This document shows positions 28,201-36,426 of a DNA stretch of 64,000 bases, piece after piece. The notes beneath the pieces are model-generated. The model was not told the origin of the DNA, did no database searches, and saw only the letters and a list, made by a program, of their open reading frames with translations. The translations under genes were made by a program, and so were the position numbers. The stretch comes from Alphaproteobacteria bacterium (GTDB taxonomy: Bacteria > Pseudomonadota > Alphaproteobacteria > Rhizobiales > JAKIUO01): NCBI GenBank assembly GCA_024280895.1, contig JAJRPI010000086.1, positions 1 through 64,000 on the forward strand, given 5' to 3'. Each line of letters begins with the position of its first letter. Positions within the stretch are counted from its first letter, which is position 1.

Positions 28201-28437
28201 CTAGGAAGCATTCTTTTCGAGGAATTTGACCGCATCACCGACTGTCAGAATTGTTTCGGCAGCATCATCAGGGATCTCGCAGCCAAACTCTTCTTCAAAA
28301 GCCATAACAAGCTCAACTGTATCAAGGCTATCAGCGCCAAGATCATCGATAAAACTGGCATTATCTGCGACTTTGTCTTCATCGACGCTTAGATGTTCGA
28401 TTACGATTTTTTTCACTCGGCTGGAAACATCACTCAT
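28201..28437 (-). CDS. acpP: acyl carrier protein
   Basis: An acidic four-helix carrier of 78 aa. The phosphopantetheine attachment serine is in [19 protein letters not shown]. The ATG at 28437 has GCGAGGA upstream and gives the exact length of the family; an in-frame upstream codon at 28461 would add eight residues. It sits between fabG and fabF in the fatty-acid cluster. Confidence 0.97.
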   Translation of the reverse strand: MSDVSSRVKKIVIEHLSVDEDKVADNASFIDDLGADSLDTVELVMAFEEEFGCEIPDDAAETILTVGDAVKFLEKNAS

Positions 28438-28666
28438 TTGCAATTCCTCGCTATAGTTCAACGGTAAAGGTTATGTCCAGGGATCTCATCAGAGTGCCTT
28501 GGACGAAAGAACGGTTAAGGGCTGATACAATGAATGGCCCCGTTGGGAAAGTCTTTTTCATTTCTGTTGAAAACTTCCTCAATCACGGGCCTTCGTGACG
28601 TAAGCCCAGTTATATCAGTTTTATCGATCCGTGGTCGTTAGTGGTTAACAAGCAGGACCTGCATAG

Positions 28667-28695
28667 GTTATTCCCGCATATTTGGCTCAGGTCAA
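28667..28695 (-). promoter_or_regulatory. candidate acpP promoter
   Basis: On the reverse strand TTGACC (28695-28690) and AATAAC (28672-28667) are 17 bases apart, directly behind the fabG stop. The 236-base fabG-acpP gap is unusually long for a cluster of this kind, which suggests that acpP has its own promoter. The -10 match is only fair. Confidence 0.3.
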
Positions 28696-28697
28696 GG

Positions 28698-29435
28698 CTA
28701 GATCATGGCCATTCCGCCATTAATATTGAGAGTCTGGCCCGTTATGTAGCCTGCTTCGTCGCTGGCAAGGAATAAAACAGCACTGGCGATGTCATCTGGT
28801 TCTCCAAGTGAGCCGGCCGGAATGATTTGCGTGATGGCTGTTTTTTGCTTCTCATTGAGCATGTCGGTCATGGGAGTGGTTATGAAACCAGGTGCAATAC
28901 AATTGACTGTAATGCCGCGAGGAGCGATCTCACGGGCCATGGCTTTTGACATGCCGATCATGCCAGCTTTTGAGGCAGAATAATTGCCTTGTCCGGGATT
29001 GCCGACGATGCCACTGATTGAACTTATATTGATAATGCGCCCATAGCGACGGCGCATCATGCCTTTTAGCGCGCCCCTGCATACCGCGAAGGCGGCTGAC
29101 AGGTTGACATTGATCACATCGTCCCATTCCTCGTCCTTCATGCGCAGAAATAAATTGTCCTTGGTGATCCCGGCATTATTGACAACGATATCGATCTGGC
29201 CAGCCAGTTCTTCGGCTCTGGCATAAAGAGCACTCACCGCAGCGCGGTCCATCAAATTACAAGGAGCGGTGAAAACATTGTCGCCAAGCTCGCTTGCCAG
29301 TTCAGCCAGTTTTTCTTCGCGGGTACCAGATATGACCACCTTGGCGCCTTGTGCATGCAATAATTTGGCGATAGCGCCGCCAATACCGCCTGTAGCGCCC
29401 GTGACCAAGGCCCCTTTACCGCTTAAATCAAACAT
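28698..29435 (-). CDS. fabG: 3-oxoacyl-ACP reductase
   Basis: An NADPH-dependent short-chain dehydrogenase of 245 aa in fatty-acid elongation. The Rossmann motif is VTGATGGIGGAIA, NNAGITKDN follows, and the catalytic Ser and YSASKAG (Tyr, Lys) are in place, as is the C-terminal GQTLNINGGMAM. The ATG at 29435 has AGGGAA upstream; a TTG two codons earlier is less likely. It lies 50 bases after fabD. Confidence 0.95.
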   Translation of the reverse strand: MFDLSGKGALVTGATGGIGGAIAKLLHAQGAKVVISGTREEKLAELASELGDNVFTAPCNLMDRAAVSALYARAEELAGQIDIVVNNAGITKDNLFLRMKDEEWDDVINVNLSAAFAVCRGALKGMMRRRYGRIINISSISGIVGNPGQGNYSASKAGMIGMSKAMAREIAPRGITVNCIAPGFITTPMTDMLNEKQKTAITQIIPAGSLGEPDDIASAVLFLASDEAGYITGQTLNINGGMAMI

Positions 29436-29485
29436 ACTCAATTCCCTGCTTTGTTACTTGTTTTGGTTCTTGTAATGATACCAGC

Positions 29486-30421
29486 TCATTTGCTGGAAAA
29501 TTCTTCGATTTCGGCCGGTGTGCCGATTGATGGTGATTGCAGGCTGCGCTCAATGCGCCGGGCCAAACCGCTCAAAACTCTGCCTGCCCCTACTTCATAT
29601 AAAGTATCAACGCCGTTTGTGGCCATATAAGAGACTGATTCGCGCCAACGCACAGTGCCAGTGACTTGTTCGACCAGTCGTTGCCTGATCTCATCTGGTG
29701 AGGTGATGGGTGTCGCCAATACATTGGCGATCAATGGCACTGCTGGTTCATTGATGGTGACATTGGCCAGCGCTTGCGCCATGGCATCGGCGGCTGGTGC
29801 CATCATCTGGCAATGAAAGGGAGCGCTGACGGGCAGCAACATAGCGCGGCGAGCTCCCGCTTCGCTGGCTAATGCCATGGCGCGCTCTACAGCTGCTTTA
29901 CTGCCGCTGACAACGACTTGCCCGGGAGCATTGTCATTGGCCGCCGCGCAGACATCATCTTGTGCCGCTTGTTTGGCAATATCGATGACAGGTTCAAAAT
30001 CAAGCCCAAGCATTACAGCCATGGCACCGACGCCCACCGGCACCGCCTGCTGCATGGCCTGTCCTCTGATTTGCAGCAGTTTGGCTGTATCGGTCAGGCT
30101 GATGGCACCACTGGCCGCAAGAGCTGAATATTCGCCCAGAGAATGGCCTGCTACAAATTTGAGACTTGCGGCCATATCAAAGCCCTTGTCCTCAAGGACG
30201 CGCATGACAGACATCGAAACCGCCATCAAGGCTGGCTGAGCATTTTCGGTCAGGGTCAGCTCTTCGATGGTGCCGTCCCAGATGATTTTCGAGAGCTTTT
30301 TACCAAGCGCCTCGTCCACTTCATCAAACACACTTTTGGCCGCTGGATATTGCTCGGCCAGTTCCTGGCCCATACCAATTTTCTGACTGCCTTGTCCTGG
30401 AAAGGTGAATGCGGTGCTCAT
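29486..30421 (-). CDS. fabD: malonyl-CoA:ACP transacylase
   Basis: A protein of 311 aa that moves malonyl groups from CoA to ACP. FTFPGQGSQKIGMG is the oxyanion-hole opening. The active serine is in AGHSLGEYSAL, the arginine in LQIRGQAMQQA, and the catalytic histidine in VSAPFHCQMM. The start at 30421 is supported by AAGGA upstream and by the standard N-terminus; the frame is open further upstream. It is the first gene of the leftward fab cluster and divergent from rpsF. Confidence 0.95.
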   Translation of the reverse strand: MSTAFTFPGQGSQKIGMGQELAEQYPAAKSVFDEVDEALGKKLSKIIWDGTIEELTLTENAQPALMAVSMSVMRVLEDKGFDMAASLKFVAGHSLGEYSALAASGAISLTDTAKLLQIRGQAMQQAVPVGVGAMAVMLGLDFEPVIDIAKQAAQDDVCAAANDNAPGQVVVSGSKAAVERAMALASEAGARRAMLLPVSAPFHCQMMAPAADAMAQALANVTINEPAVPLIANVLATPITSPDEIRQRLVEQVTGTVRWRESVSYMATNGVDTLYEVGAGRVLSGLARRIERSLQSPSIGTPAEIEEFSSK

Positions 30422-30466
30422 GGGTCGTTCATTCCTTGTAGTGCTGCGATGATTGGGGATCTTGAA

Positions 30467-30494
30467 CTGATAGCGCATCTGATTATCGTGTCAA
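30467..30494 (-). promoter_or_regulatory. candidate fabD promoter
   Basis: On the reverse strand TTGACA (30494-30489), a perfect -35 hexamer, is followed after 16 bases by TATCAG (30472-30467). The predicted transcript start is about 40 bases before the fabD start codon. The position and the -35 match make it the best leftward promoter in the 419-base fabD-rpsF gap. Confidence 0.5.
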
Positions 30495-30642
30495 GAACAT
30501 AGGTTTGCTTTGCGCCAAGGATGCGGGCGCTGGGCCCTATAGATAGATAAAGGTTTTCCTTGCCAAAGGCCGGTATATTCCTATATATAACCTGCTTTAC
30601 GGTTATTGGCCGGTTGGAGGCTGAACGGAAGCGTTATATTCC

Positions 30643-30672
30643 TTATTGTTGCAAAGGGCAGCAAGATATAGT
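30643..30672 (+). promoter_or_regulatory. candidate rpsF operon promoter
   Basis: TTATTG (30643-30648) and TATAGT (30667-30672) with an 18-base spacer precede the rpsF start by about 170 bases. That leaves a leader long enough to hold the structured element described at 30711-30824. Confidence 0.35.
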
Positions 30673-30710
30673 TCATCCCGTGTCTTCACTCTTTACGGAA
30701 CTGATTTAAT

Positions 30711-30824
30711 GAGCCTTTTCCCTTCGGGAAGCAGTTGCTCTAAGAGGCTCCGCACCGGACATTAGCTGTTTTGACAATCGTGTCACCCAAATATCTGACG
30801 AACCTCGCGTTCGTTGGACATTAG
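30711..30824 (+). promoter_or_regulatory. structured leader of the rpsF-rpsR operon
   Basis: GAGCCT (30711-30716) pairs with AGGCTC (30745-30750), enclosing a small hairpin TTCCC/GGGAA (30718-30730). A second hairpin, ACGAAC with GTTCGT, lies near 30798-30814. The nonamer GGACATTAG occurs twice, at 30757-30765 and 30816-30824, the second just before the ribosome-binding region. Leaders bound by the S6:S18 complex are known for rpsF operons in many bacteria. This one may be such a feedback element, but I cannot match it to a defined covariance model by eye. Confidence 0.4.
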
Positions 30825-30840
30825 AACAAGGCTCATTTCC

Positions 30841-31287
30841 ATGCCATTATACGAGCATGTTTTCATCGCGCGCCATGATATCTCGGCCCAGCAGATGGAA
30901 GCTCTGACAGAAAAATTTACCGGTGTTTTGAAAGAAAACGGCGGCAAAGTCCAAACGTATGAATATTGGGGCCTGAAAAACCTCTCCTATCGCATCAAGA
31001 AAAACCGCAAAGCTCACTATGGTTATTTTCAGCTCGAAACGCCGCATGCAGCGCTTGCTGAAATGGAACGTCAGATGACACTGACCAATGATGTGTTGCG
31101 GTTTATGACGATCCGCGTTGACGAGCATGAAGAAGGTCCATCAGCCATGATGCGTAAGTCTGATCGCGATGATCGCAAGCCTCGCGGCGGTGCTCGGTTT
31201 GGCGGCGGCGGCGGTCGCGACGGATCACGGGGCGGTCCTCGTGAGGACCGACGCCCACCGCGTTCAAACAATAGCGACGATAAATAG
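30841..31287 (+). CDS. rpsF: 30S ribosomal protein S6 with an Arg/Gly-rich tail
   Basis: A protein of 148 aa. The first 95 residues are S6 ([47 protein letters not shown]). The last 50 form a low-complexity tail rich in Arg, Gly and Asp ([17 protein letters not shown]). S6 binds 16S rRNA with S18, encoded next. The ATG at 30841 gives the conserved N-terminus. The tail takes the place of the glutamate tail found in enterobacteria; RNA binding or ribosome assembly are possible roles. Confidence 0.96.
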   Translation: MPLYEHVFIARHDISAQQMEALTEKFTGVLKENGGKVQTYEYWGLKNLSYRIKKNRKAHYGYFQLETPHAALAEMERQMTLTNDVLRFMTIRVDEHEEGPSAMMRKSDRDDRKPRGGARFGGGGGRDGSRGGPREDRRPPRSNNSDDK

Positions 31288-31296
31288 GGATTAATC

Positions 31297-31542
31297 ATGA
31301 GAATCGAACAATTACCAGTCCGACGCCCTTTTCATCGTCGGCGCAAGACCTGCCCTTTTTCTGGGGATAATGGTCTAACCATCGACTATAAAGACGTTAA
31401 ACTTCTGCAGCGCTATATCTCAGAGCGTGGCAAAATCGTTCCAAGCCGTATCACGGCAGTGACAGCCAAAAAACAGCGTGAACTGGCCAAAGCCATCAAA
31501 CGCGCTCGTTTTCTTGGTTTGTTGCCTTACGTGATTGGCTAA
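31297..31542 (+). CDS. rpsR: 30S ribosomal protein S18
   Basis: A protein of 81 aa. [36 protein letters not shown] and the basic C-terminal helices ([16 protein letters not shown]) match S18, the partner of S6 on the platform of the 30S subunit. It starts 10 bases after rpsF and is followed by an intrinsic-terminator-like hairpin. Confidence 0.97.
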   Translation: MRIEQLPVRRPFHRRRKTCPFSGDNGLTIDYKDVKLLQRYISERGKIVPSRITAVTAKKQRELAKAIKRARFLGLLPYVIG

Positions 31543-31550
31543 ATCCAAAT

Positions 31551-31581
31551 AAAGAGCTGCTGTTTTGCAGTGGCTCTTTTT
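31551..31581 (+). terminator. terminator/attenuator after rpsR
   Basis: AAAGAGC (31551-31557) pairs with GCTCTTT (31573-31579), with an inner TGC/GCA pair, and the element ends in a run of T. It has the form of an intrinsic terminator. Because the DUF2232 and rplI genes follow on the same strand, it may act as a partial terminator that lets S6/S18 be made in excess. Confidence 0.7.
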
Positions 31582-31660
31582 ATGACAAGTGTTGGGATGA
31601 ACAAAAGAGGCTCAAACATTGAGCCTTCATCTCTAACCGCAAACCAGCGGGACAGCGAAA

Positions 31661-32635
31661 GTGACAAAGAACCCATATATTGCGGGATTAGCCGCAGGCG
31701 GCGTTGCGGCGTTGCTCTACCTATCCCTTGCCACAGGTTCGGGTATGGGCCTATTGCTGTTCTATCTTGCGCCGTTACCTGGTTTTATCGCGGGATTTGG
31801 CTGGGGTGTGCGGGCGGCAGGTGTTGCTGCTTTAGCTGGTACTGGGCTTATTGCGGCAAGTCTTGGCCTTACACCAGCAATGGCATATGGCGTTTCACTT
31901 GCCATTCCCTCGGTCATCATTACTCATTTCGCGTTTCTTTACCGGGTCGCGGATGAGACAGGCCAACAACAAGATGAATCAGATCAGCCGCAAGTAGAAT
32001 GGTATCCGGTGGGCAATCTCATGCTCGTTGTGGCCCTGTATGGCGGTCTTCTTGCCATGATGACGGTACTTTTACTGGGCCCTTCTTATGAAGCATATCT
32101 CGCTAAAGTTGGATCGCAGCTTGATTTGATCATTTCCAAGGCTACAGAGGCGGGCTTTTTCAAGAAACTGAAACCGGTAGAAATCGGTCATTATAAGAGT
32201 GTTGTGCAGTCTATACTGCCAGCATCAACAGCCGTTTTGTGGTGTCTGCTGGCTTTCATAAACATGTGGATTGCCGGCCATATCGTGCGTCTTTCAGAAA
32301 AGTTGAGCCGACCCTGGCCTGATCTTACGCGTATCGAATTCCCTTATAAAAGCTCGCTCGCTCTGATTGGCCTGTTTTTATTGTCGCTTGCCATGCCCGG
32401 GATCGGTGGGCTCATCCTGTCTGGTTTTGTTGGCGCGATGATGATCGCCTTTTTGCTATTGGGATTGGCGGTCGTGCATTATCTGACGCGCCCCTATCCA
32501 GCACGCGGCCTCATTTTATTTGGCACCTATATTGCCGTTTTTTTCATCGGCTGGGGCGCGATCATCTTGATCATTCTTGGTGTCGTAGAACCGCTGATAC
32601 AGATACGAAGACGTGCCAATAACGAAACTTCGTGA
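31661..32635 (+). CDS. DUF2232 family integral membrane protein
   Basis: A hydrophobic protein of 324 aa with about seven or eight membrane segments (for example GLAAGGVAALLYLSLATG, LMLVVALYGGLLAMMTVLLL, SSLALIGLFLLSLAMPGIG, LILFGTYIAVFFIGWGAII). It begins with GTG at 31661. Its place between rpsR and rplI is the conserved setting of the alphaproteobacterial DUF2232 membrane proteins. I know no proven function. The location inside a ribosomal operon may only be expression coupling. Confidence 0.85.
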   Translation: MTKNPYIAGLAAGGVAALLYLSLATGSGMGLLLFYLAPLPGFIAGFGWGVRAAGVAALAGTGLIAASLGLTPAMAYGVSLAIPSVIITHFAFLYRVADETGQQQDESDQPQVEWYPVGNLMLVVALYGGLLAMMTVLLLGPSYEAYLAKVGSQLDLIISKATEAGFFKKLKPVEIGHYKSVVQSILPASTAVLWCLLAFINMWIAGHIVRLSEKLSRPWPDLTRIEFPYKSSLALIGLFLLSLAMPGIGGLILSGFVGAMMIAFLLLGLAVVHYLTRPYPARGLILFGTYIAVFFIGWGAIILIILGVVEPLIQIRRRANNETS

Positions 32636-32701
32636 GGTTTAACTCACACTTGTAGACACTGACAATTTTTGAAAAATTCAAACAACCAAGGAGTATGTAT
32701 T

Positions 32702-33361
32702 ATGAAAGTTATATTGCTGGAGCGCATCAAGCGGCTGGGACAAATGGGTGATGAAGTCACCGTCAAACCTGGGTTTGCACGCAACTATCTGTTGCCAGTT
32801 GGCAAAGCGTTGCGGGCAAATAAAGCCAATCGCGCCCTTTTTGAAACGCAGCGCGTTCAGTTGGAAGCGCGGAACCTTGAAGCTAAAACGGAAGCTGATG
32901 CTGTTGCCCAGAAGATTGACGGCAAATATTTCGTTGCTATTCGCCAGGCTGGCGATACAGGACAGCTCTATGGATCAGTTGCCACCAGAGACATCACTGA
33001 TGTGATTACCGACAATGGTTACACCATCGCGCGTAACCAGGTCATGCTTGATCGTCCAATCAAATTGCTGGGTCTGCATGACGTGCGCCTTAGTTTGCAT
33101 CCCGAAGTCGATGTTAAGGTGATCATCAATGTGGCTCGTACCGAAGAAGAAGCCAAACGCCAGGAACGCGGTGAGGACGTCACAGCCATTGATGATGGCG
33201 GTGATGAAGAAGAAGTGATCGCGGCTGAAGATATTTTTGAAGATGAAGAGCACGCAGAACAGGCTGCCGCTGAATTGAGCGACGAAACATCAAAAGATGC
33301 GGACGGCAAATCGGCGAAATCCGGCTCAGATGAGAATGAAGACGACGCAAAAGACGACTAA
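32702..33361 (+). CDS. rplI: 50S ribosomal protein L9 with a long acidic tail
   Basis: A protein of 219 aa, against about 150 in E. coli. [19 protein letters not shown] and [16 protein letters not shown] form the N-terminal rRNA-binding domain. A long helix and the C-terminal domain follow to about residue 150. The final 65 residues are highly acidic ([20 protein letters not shown] and a Ser/Asp/Glu-rich end). AAGGAG precedes the ATG at 32702. Alphaproteobacterial L9 proteins often carry such extensions. Confidence 0.95.
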   Translation: MKVILLERIKRLGQMGDEVTVKPGFARNYLLPVGKALRANKANRALFETQRVQLEARNLEAKTEADAVAQKIDGKYFVAIRQAGDTGQLYGSVATRDITDVITDNGYTIARNQVMLDRPIKLLGLHDVRLSLHPEVDVKVIINVARTEEEAKRQERGEDVTAIDDGGDEEEVIAAEDIFEDEEHAEQAAAELSDETSKDADGKSAKSGSDENEDDAKDD

Positions 33362-33384
33362 GTCTCTTTGTACCTGTGACAGTT

Positions 33385-33424
33385 AAAAAACCGGCCATGC
33401 TCACGTAGTATAGCCGGTTTTTTC
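33385..33424 (+). terminator. intrinsic terminator of the rpsF-rplI operon
   Basis: AAAAAACCGGC (33385-33395) and GCCGGTTTTTT (33413-33423) form a perfect 11-bp stem with a 17-base loop and a T-run, 24 bases after the rplI stop. Confidence 0.92.
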
Positions 33425-33623
33425 GTATCTCGTGGCATGAAGCGATTCGATAATTGCCTCGGTGTTGTAGCTGGGACATTGTCAAGCGCGCCTACCCCAA
33501 CTTGGTCACGGATCTGCAAATAAATAAATTCATGCACAGGCAGCTTGTGGATTGCGGGCATAGCTATACACATCTCGAATTGAGCTTTTGAAGCACAACA
33601 CGAATCGCTTCACAGTCTGTTTC

Positions 33624-35153
33624 ATGACACAGACAAATCCCCAGGACATCTCGTCCCCGGCCGCGCCGGGCACGGATGACAATGTATTGCCGTTTCGCAT
33701 GGCACCACATAATATTGAAGCTGAGCAGGCCCTGCTTGGTGCCATATTGGTCAATAATGAAGCTCATGATCGGGTTTCCTCCTTTCTCGAGGTCGATCAT
33801 TTCTTCGAACCTTTGCATGGGCGGATCTTTCAGGTCGCCGCGCGATTGATCCAAAGCAGCAAACCGGCAACACCGATCACGCTGAAAACCTATTTTGATC
33901 ATGAAGAGCCGATTGATGACAATCTGACCGTGCCGCAATATCTTGGACGGCTGGCGGCCGGCGCTACTACCATTATCAATGCCAAGGAATATGGCCAGAC
34001 CATTTATGATCTGGCACAAAGACGCTCCTTGATCATCATTGGCGAGGATATGGTCAATACGGCCTATGTGTCATCAGTGGAGGAGCCTCCCGGTCTGCAA
34101 ATCGAAGATGCAGAACAAAAGCTTTATAAGCTGGCGGAGACAGGCAAATATGGCCAGGGGTTTGAGAGTTTTTCGTCTGCCCTTCGCGGCTGTATCGAGA
34201 TGGCGGACGCCGCTTATCGTCGTGGCGGTGGGCTGTCGGGGGTTTCAACGGGACTGACAGACCTTGATCGTCAGATGGGCGGCTTGCAGGGCTCTGACCT
34301 GATCGTTCTGGCCGGTCGCCCCAGTATGGGTAAAACGGCGCTTGCCACCAATATCGCGTTCAATATTGCCAAAGCACATAATATGGCGGCAAAACTGCCA
34401 GAGGGCCCTGATGGAACTCCAGCTCCTGAAGATGGCGCGGTTGTCGGATTTTATTCTTTGGAGATGTCATCAGAACAACTGGCAACGCGTATTGTTTCTG
34501 AGCAATCACTGGTGCCATCCGAAAAAATTCGCCGCGGCATGATCTCGGATGATGATTTCAGGGAGCTGGTGCGTGTCTCTCAAGATCTTCAGGAAATCCC
34601 GTTCTTTATCGATCCAACCGGTGGTATTTCCATTGCGCAACTGGCAGCGCGTGCAAGGCGTTTGAAGCGCCAGCACAATCTGGGAGTGATCATAGTTGAT
34701 TATCTGCAGCTATTGACCGGATCCGGTAATTCGAACGCCAACCGTGTGCAGGAAATCACCGAGATTACCACGGGCCTCAAAGCATTGGCCAAGGAGCTGG
34801 CTGTGCCGATTATTGCTCTTTCCCAGCTTTCGCGCCAAGTCGAGTCACGAGAAGACAAGCGGCCGCAACTATCTGACCTTCGCGAATCAGGCTCCATTGA
34901 GCAAGACGCCGATGTTGTATTGTTTGTGTATCGGGAGGAATATTATGTGTCGCGCGCCGAGCCACGTGAAGGAACCCCCGAGCATCTCACCTGGCAAGAT
35001 GAAATGGATCGCACCATGGGGCTTGCTGAAGTGATCGTTGCCAAACAACGACATGGTCCGGTGGGCACGGTAAAAATGCAATTTACTGGTGAATTCACTC
35101 GTTTTTCCGACTATATAGACAATGATCACGTGCCAGAGCGACGCGATTTTTAG
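33624..35153 (+). CDS. dnaB: replicative DNA helicase DnaB
   Basis: A protein of 509 aa. The N-terminal primase-interacting domain (APHNIEAEQALLGAILVNNE) precedes the RecA-like helicase domain with Walker A AGRPSMGKTALA, GFYSLEMSSEQLATR, Walker B VIIVDYLQLL and the sensor LSQLSRQVESR. The hexamer unwinds DNA at the fork. I chose the ATG at 33624; the frame opens at a TTG at 33588. No strong ribosome-binding site is visible. alr, radA and purF follow, the usual order in rhizobia. Confidence 0.95.
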   Translation: MTQTNPQDISSPAAPGTDDNVLPFRMAPHNIEAEQALLGAILVNNEAHDRVSSFLEVDHFFEPLHGRIFQVAARLIQSSKPATPITLKTYFDHEEPIDDNLTVPQYLGRLAAGATTIINAKEYGQTIYDLAQRRSLIIIGEDMVNTAYVSSVEEPPGLQIEDAEQKLYKLAETGKYGQGFESFSSALRGCIEMADAAYRRGGGLSGVSTGLTDLDRQMGGLQGSDLIVLAGRPSMGKTALATNIAFNIAKAHNMAAKLPEGPDGTPAPEDGAVVGFYSLEMSSEQLATRIVSEQSLVPSEKIRRGMISDDDFRELVRVSQDLQEIPFFIDPTGGISIAQLAARARRLKRQHNLGVIIVDYLQLLTGSGNSNANRVQEITEITTGLKALAKELAVPIIALSQLSRQVESREDKRPQLSDLRESGSIEQDADVVLFVYREEYYVSRAEPREGTPEHLTWQDEMDRTMGLAEVIVAKQRHGPVGTVKMQFTGEFTRFSDYIDNDHVPERRDF

Positions 35154-35217
35154 GGAGTGAGTGTAAACGCAGCGCAGCTAGACTTTTAAAATCACTGTAT
35201 TGGTGCAATAGATATTC

Positions 35218-35256
35218 AGCCTCACCCTTATGCCAATGAGGGTGAGGCTATATTGT
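35218..35256 (+). terminator. terminator after dnaB
   Basis: AGCCTCACCCT (35218-35228) and AGGGTGAGGCT (35239-35249) form a perfect 11-bp stem with a 10-base loop, followed by a T-rich but interrupted tail (ATATTGTTATT). It sits 65 bases after the dnaB stop and 38 bases before alr, so alr would need its own promoter or readthrough. Confidence 0.75.
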
Positions 35257-35286
35257 TATTCACATCATGAGTCAGGATTTGAGTTT

Positions 35287-36423
35287 ATGTCATTAAAATC
35301 CACACCTGATATTGCTTCTGGATCACCGGCGTTGCTAACGATTGATCTCTCGGCGATTGGGGAAAATTATGCGCAATTGCGTTCGCTGGCCAAGGGCGCG
35401 CAATGTGCTGCCGTTGTAAAGGCGAATGCTTACGGGCTTGGCGTAGATCGTGTGGTGCCTACTCTCTATGATCGGGGTTGCCGCACGTTTTTCGTGGCTA
35501 CCGTGCACGAAGGGATAGCCTTGCGCAAACTGCATAATGATACCAAAATCTATATTTTGGATGGACTGTTCGCTGGTTCGGAGAGTTTGTTTGCAGAACA
35601 CAAACTTGCGCCGGTGCTGGGATCCTTAGCGATGCTGAAGCGGTGGGCGGCCTTGTCTGCCTTGATGGATTTTAAACACCCAGCAGCTTTGCATCTGGAC
35701 ACGGGAATGAATCGCTTGGGCCTAGACGCCGCCGACCTTAAGGAATTTGTCGAGCATCAAAATTCAATCCTGTCTGATATTAACATTGATCTTGTTATGA
35801 GCCACCTGGCGTGTGCGGACGAGCCGTCCCATCCCGCAAATCAAAAACAACTCGATGATTTCTCCGGTTTTTTGTCGCAATTGCCATTCAGACCTGCGTC
35901 GCTGGCCAACTCCTCCGGTATATTTCTGGATCCTGATTTTCATCTGTCTCTGGTGCGACCCGGAATTGCCTTATATGGTGGACAGCCTAATATGTATGCA
36001 TCGAGTGCGATGCGTCCTGTCGTTTCCCTAATCACTCATATCTCTCAGGTGAGGAAGGTGGAAAAAGGCGCCGCAATTGGCTATGGGGGCGCGTATATTG
36101 CGCAGCGTCCGACCGTTCTTGCAACTTTGCCCGTCGGGTATGCCGATGGTTATCACCGGGCACTTGGATCCACAAATGACAAAAACGGGGCAAGCGTCTA
36201 TATCGGCAATTATGAAGCGCCGGTGCTGGGACGTGTTTCTATGGATCTCATTACCGTGGATGTCACGGATACTCCCCATGAGCTGATAGCCGTCGGGGCA
36301 CCAGTTGAGCTTTTGGGTCGCCAAATCCTCATTGATGATCTGGCAAAAGCTGCTGGAACGATCAGCTATGAAATTCTAACGTCGCTCGGAACGCGATATG
36401 AGCGGCAATATATAGGTGAGTAA
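35287..36423 (+). CDS. alr: alanine racemase
   Basis: A PLP enzyme of 378 aa that supplies D-alanine for peptidoglycan. The PLP lysine is in AAVVKANAYGLG. HLDTGMNRLGL and the catalytic tyrosine region AIGYGGAYIAQ are in place, and VSMDLITVDVTD is a further signature. The ATG at 35287 has AGGA upstream; the open frame extends to 35230 without support. radA begins 3 bases after the stop. Confidence 0.95.
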   Translation: MSLKSTPDIASGSPALLTIDLSAIGENYAQLRSLAKGAQCAAVVKANAYGLGVDRVVPTLYDRGCRTFFVATVHEGIALRKLHNDTKIYILDGLFAGSESLFAEHKLAPVLGSLAMLKRWAALSALMDFKHPAALHLDTGMNRLGLDAADLKEFVEHQNSILSDINIDLVMSHLACADEPSHPANQKQLDDFSGFLSQLPFRPASLANSSGIFLDPDFHLSLVRPGIALYGGQPNMYASSAMRPVVSLITHISQVRKVEKGAAIGYGGAYIAQRPTVLATLPVGYADGYHRALGSTNDKNGASVYIGNYEAPVLGRVSMDLITVDVTDTPHELIAVGAPVELLGRQILIDDLAKAAGTISYEILTSLGTRYERQYIGE

Positions 36424-36426
36424 TAA

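Noticed and set aside
31570-31956. Forward frame of 128 codons overlapping the DUF2232 gene
   Set aside because: It starts in the terminator-like region and runs out of frame through a clear membrane-protein gene.
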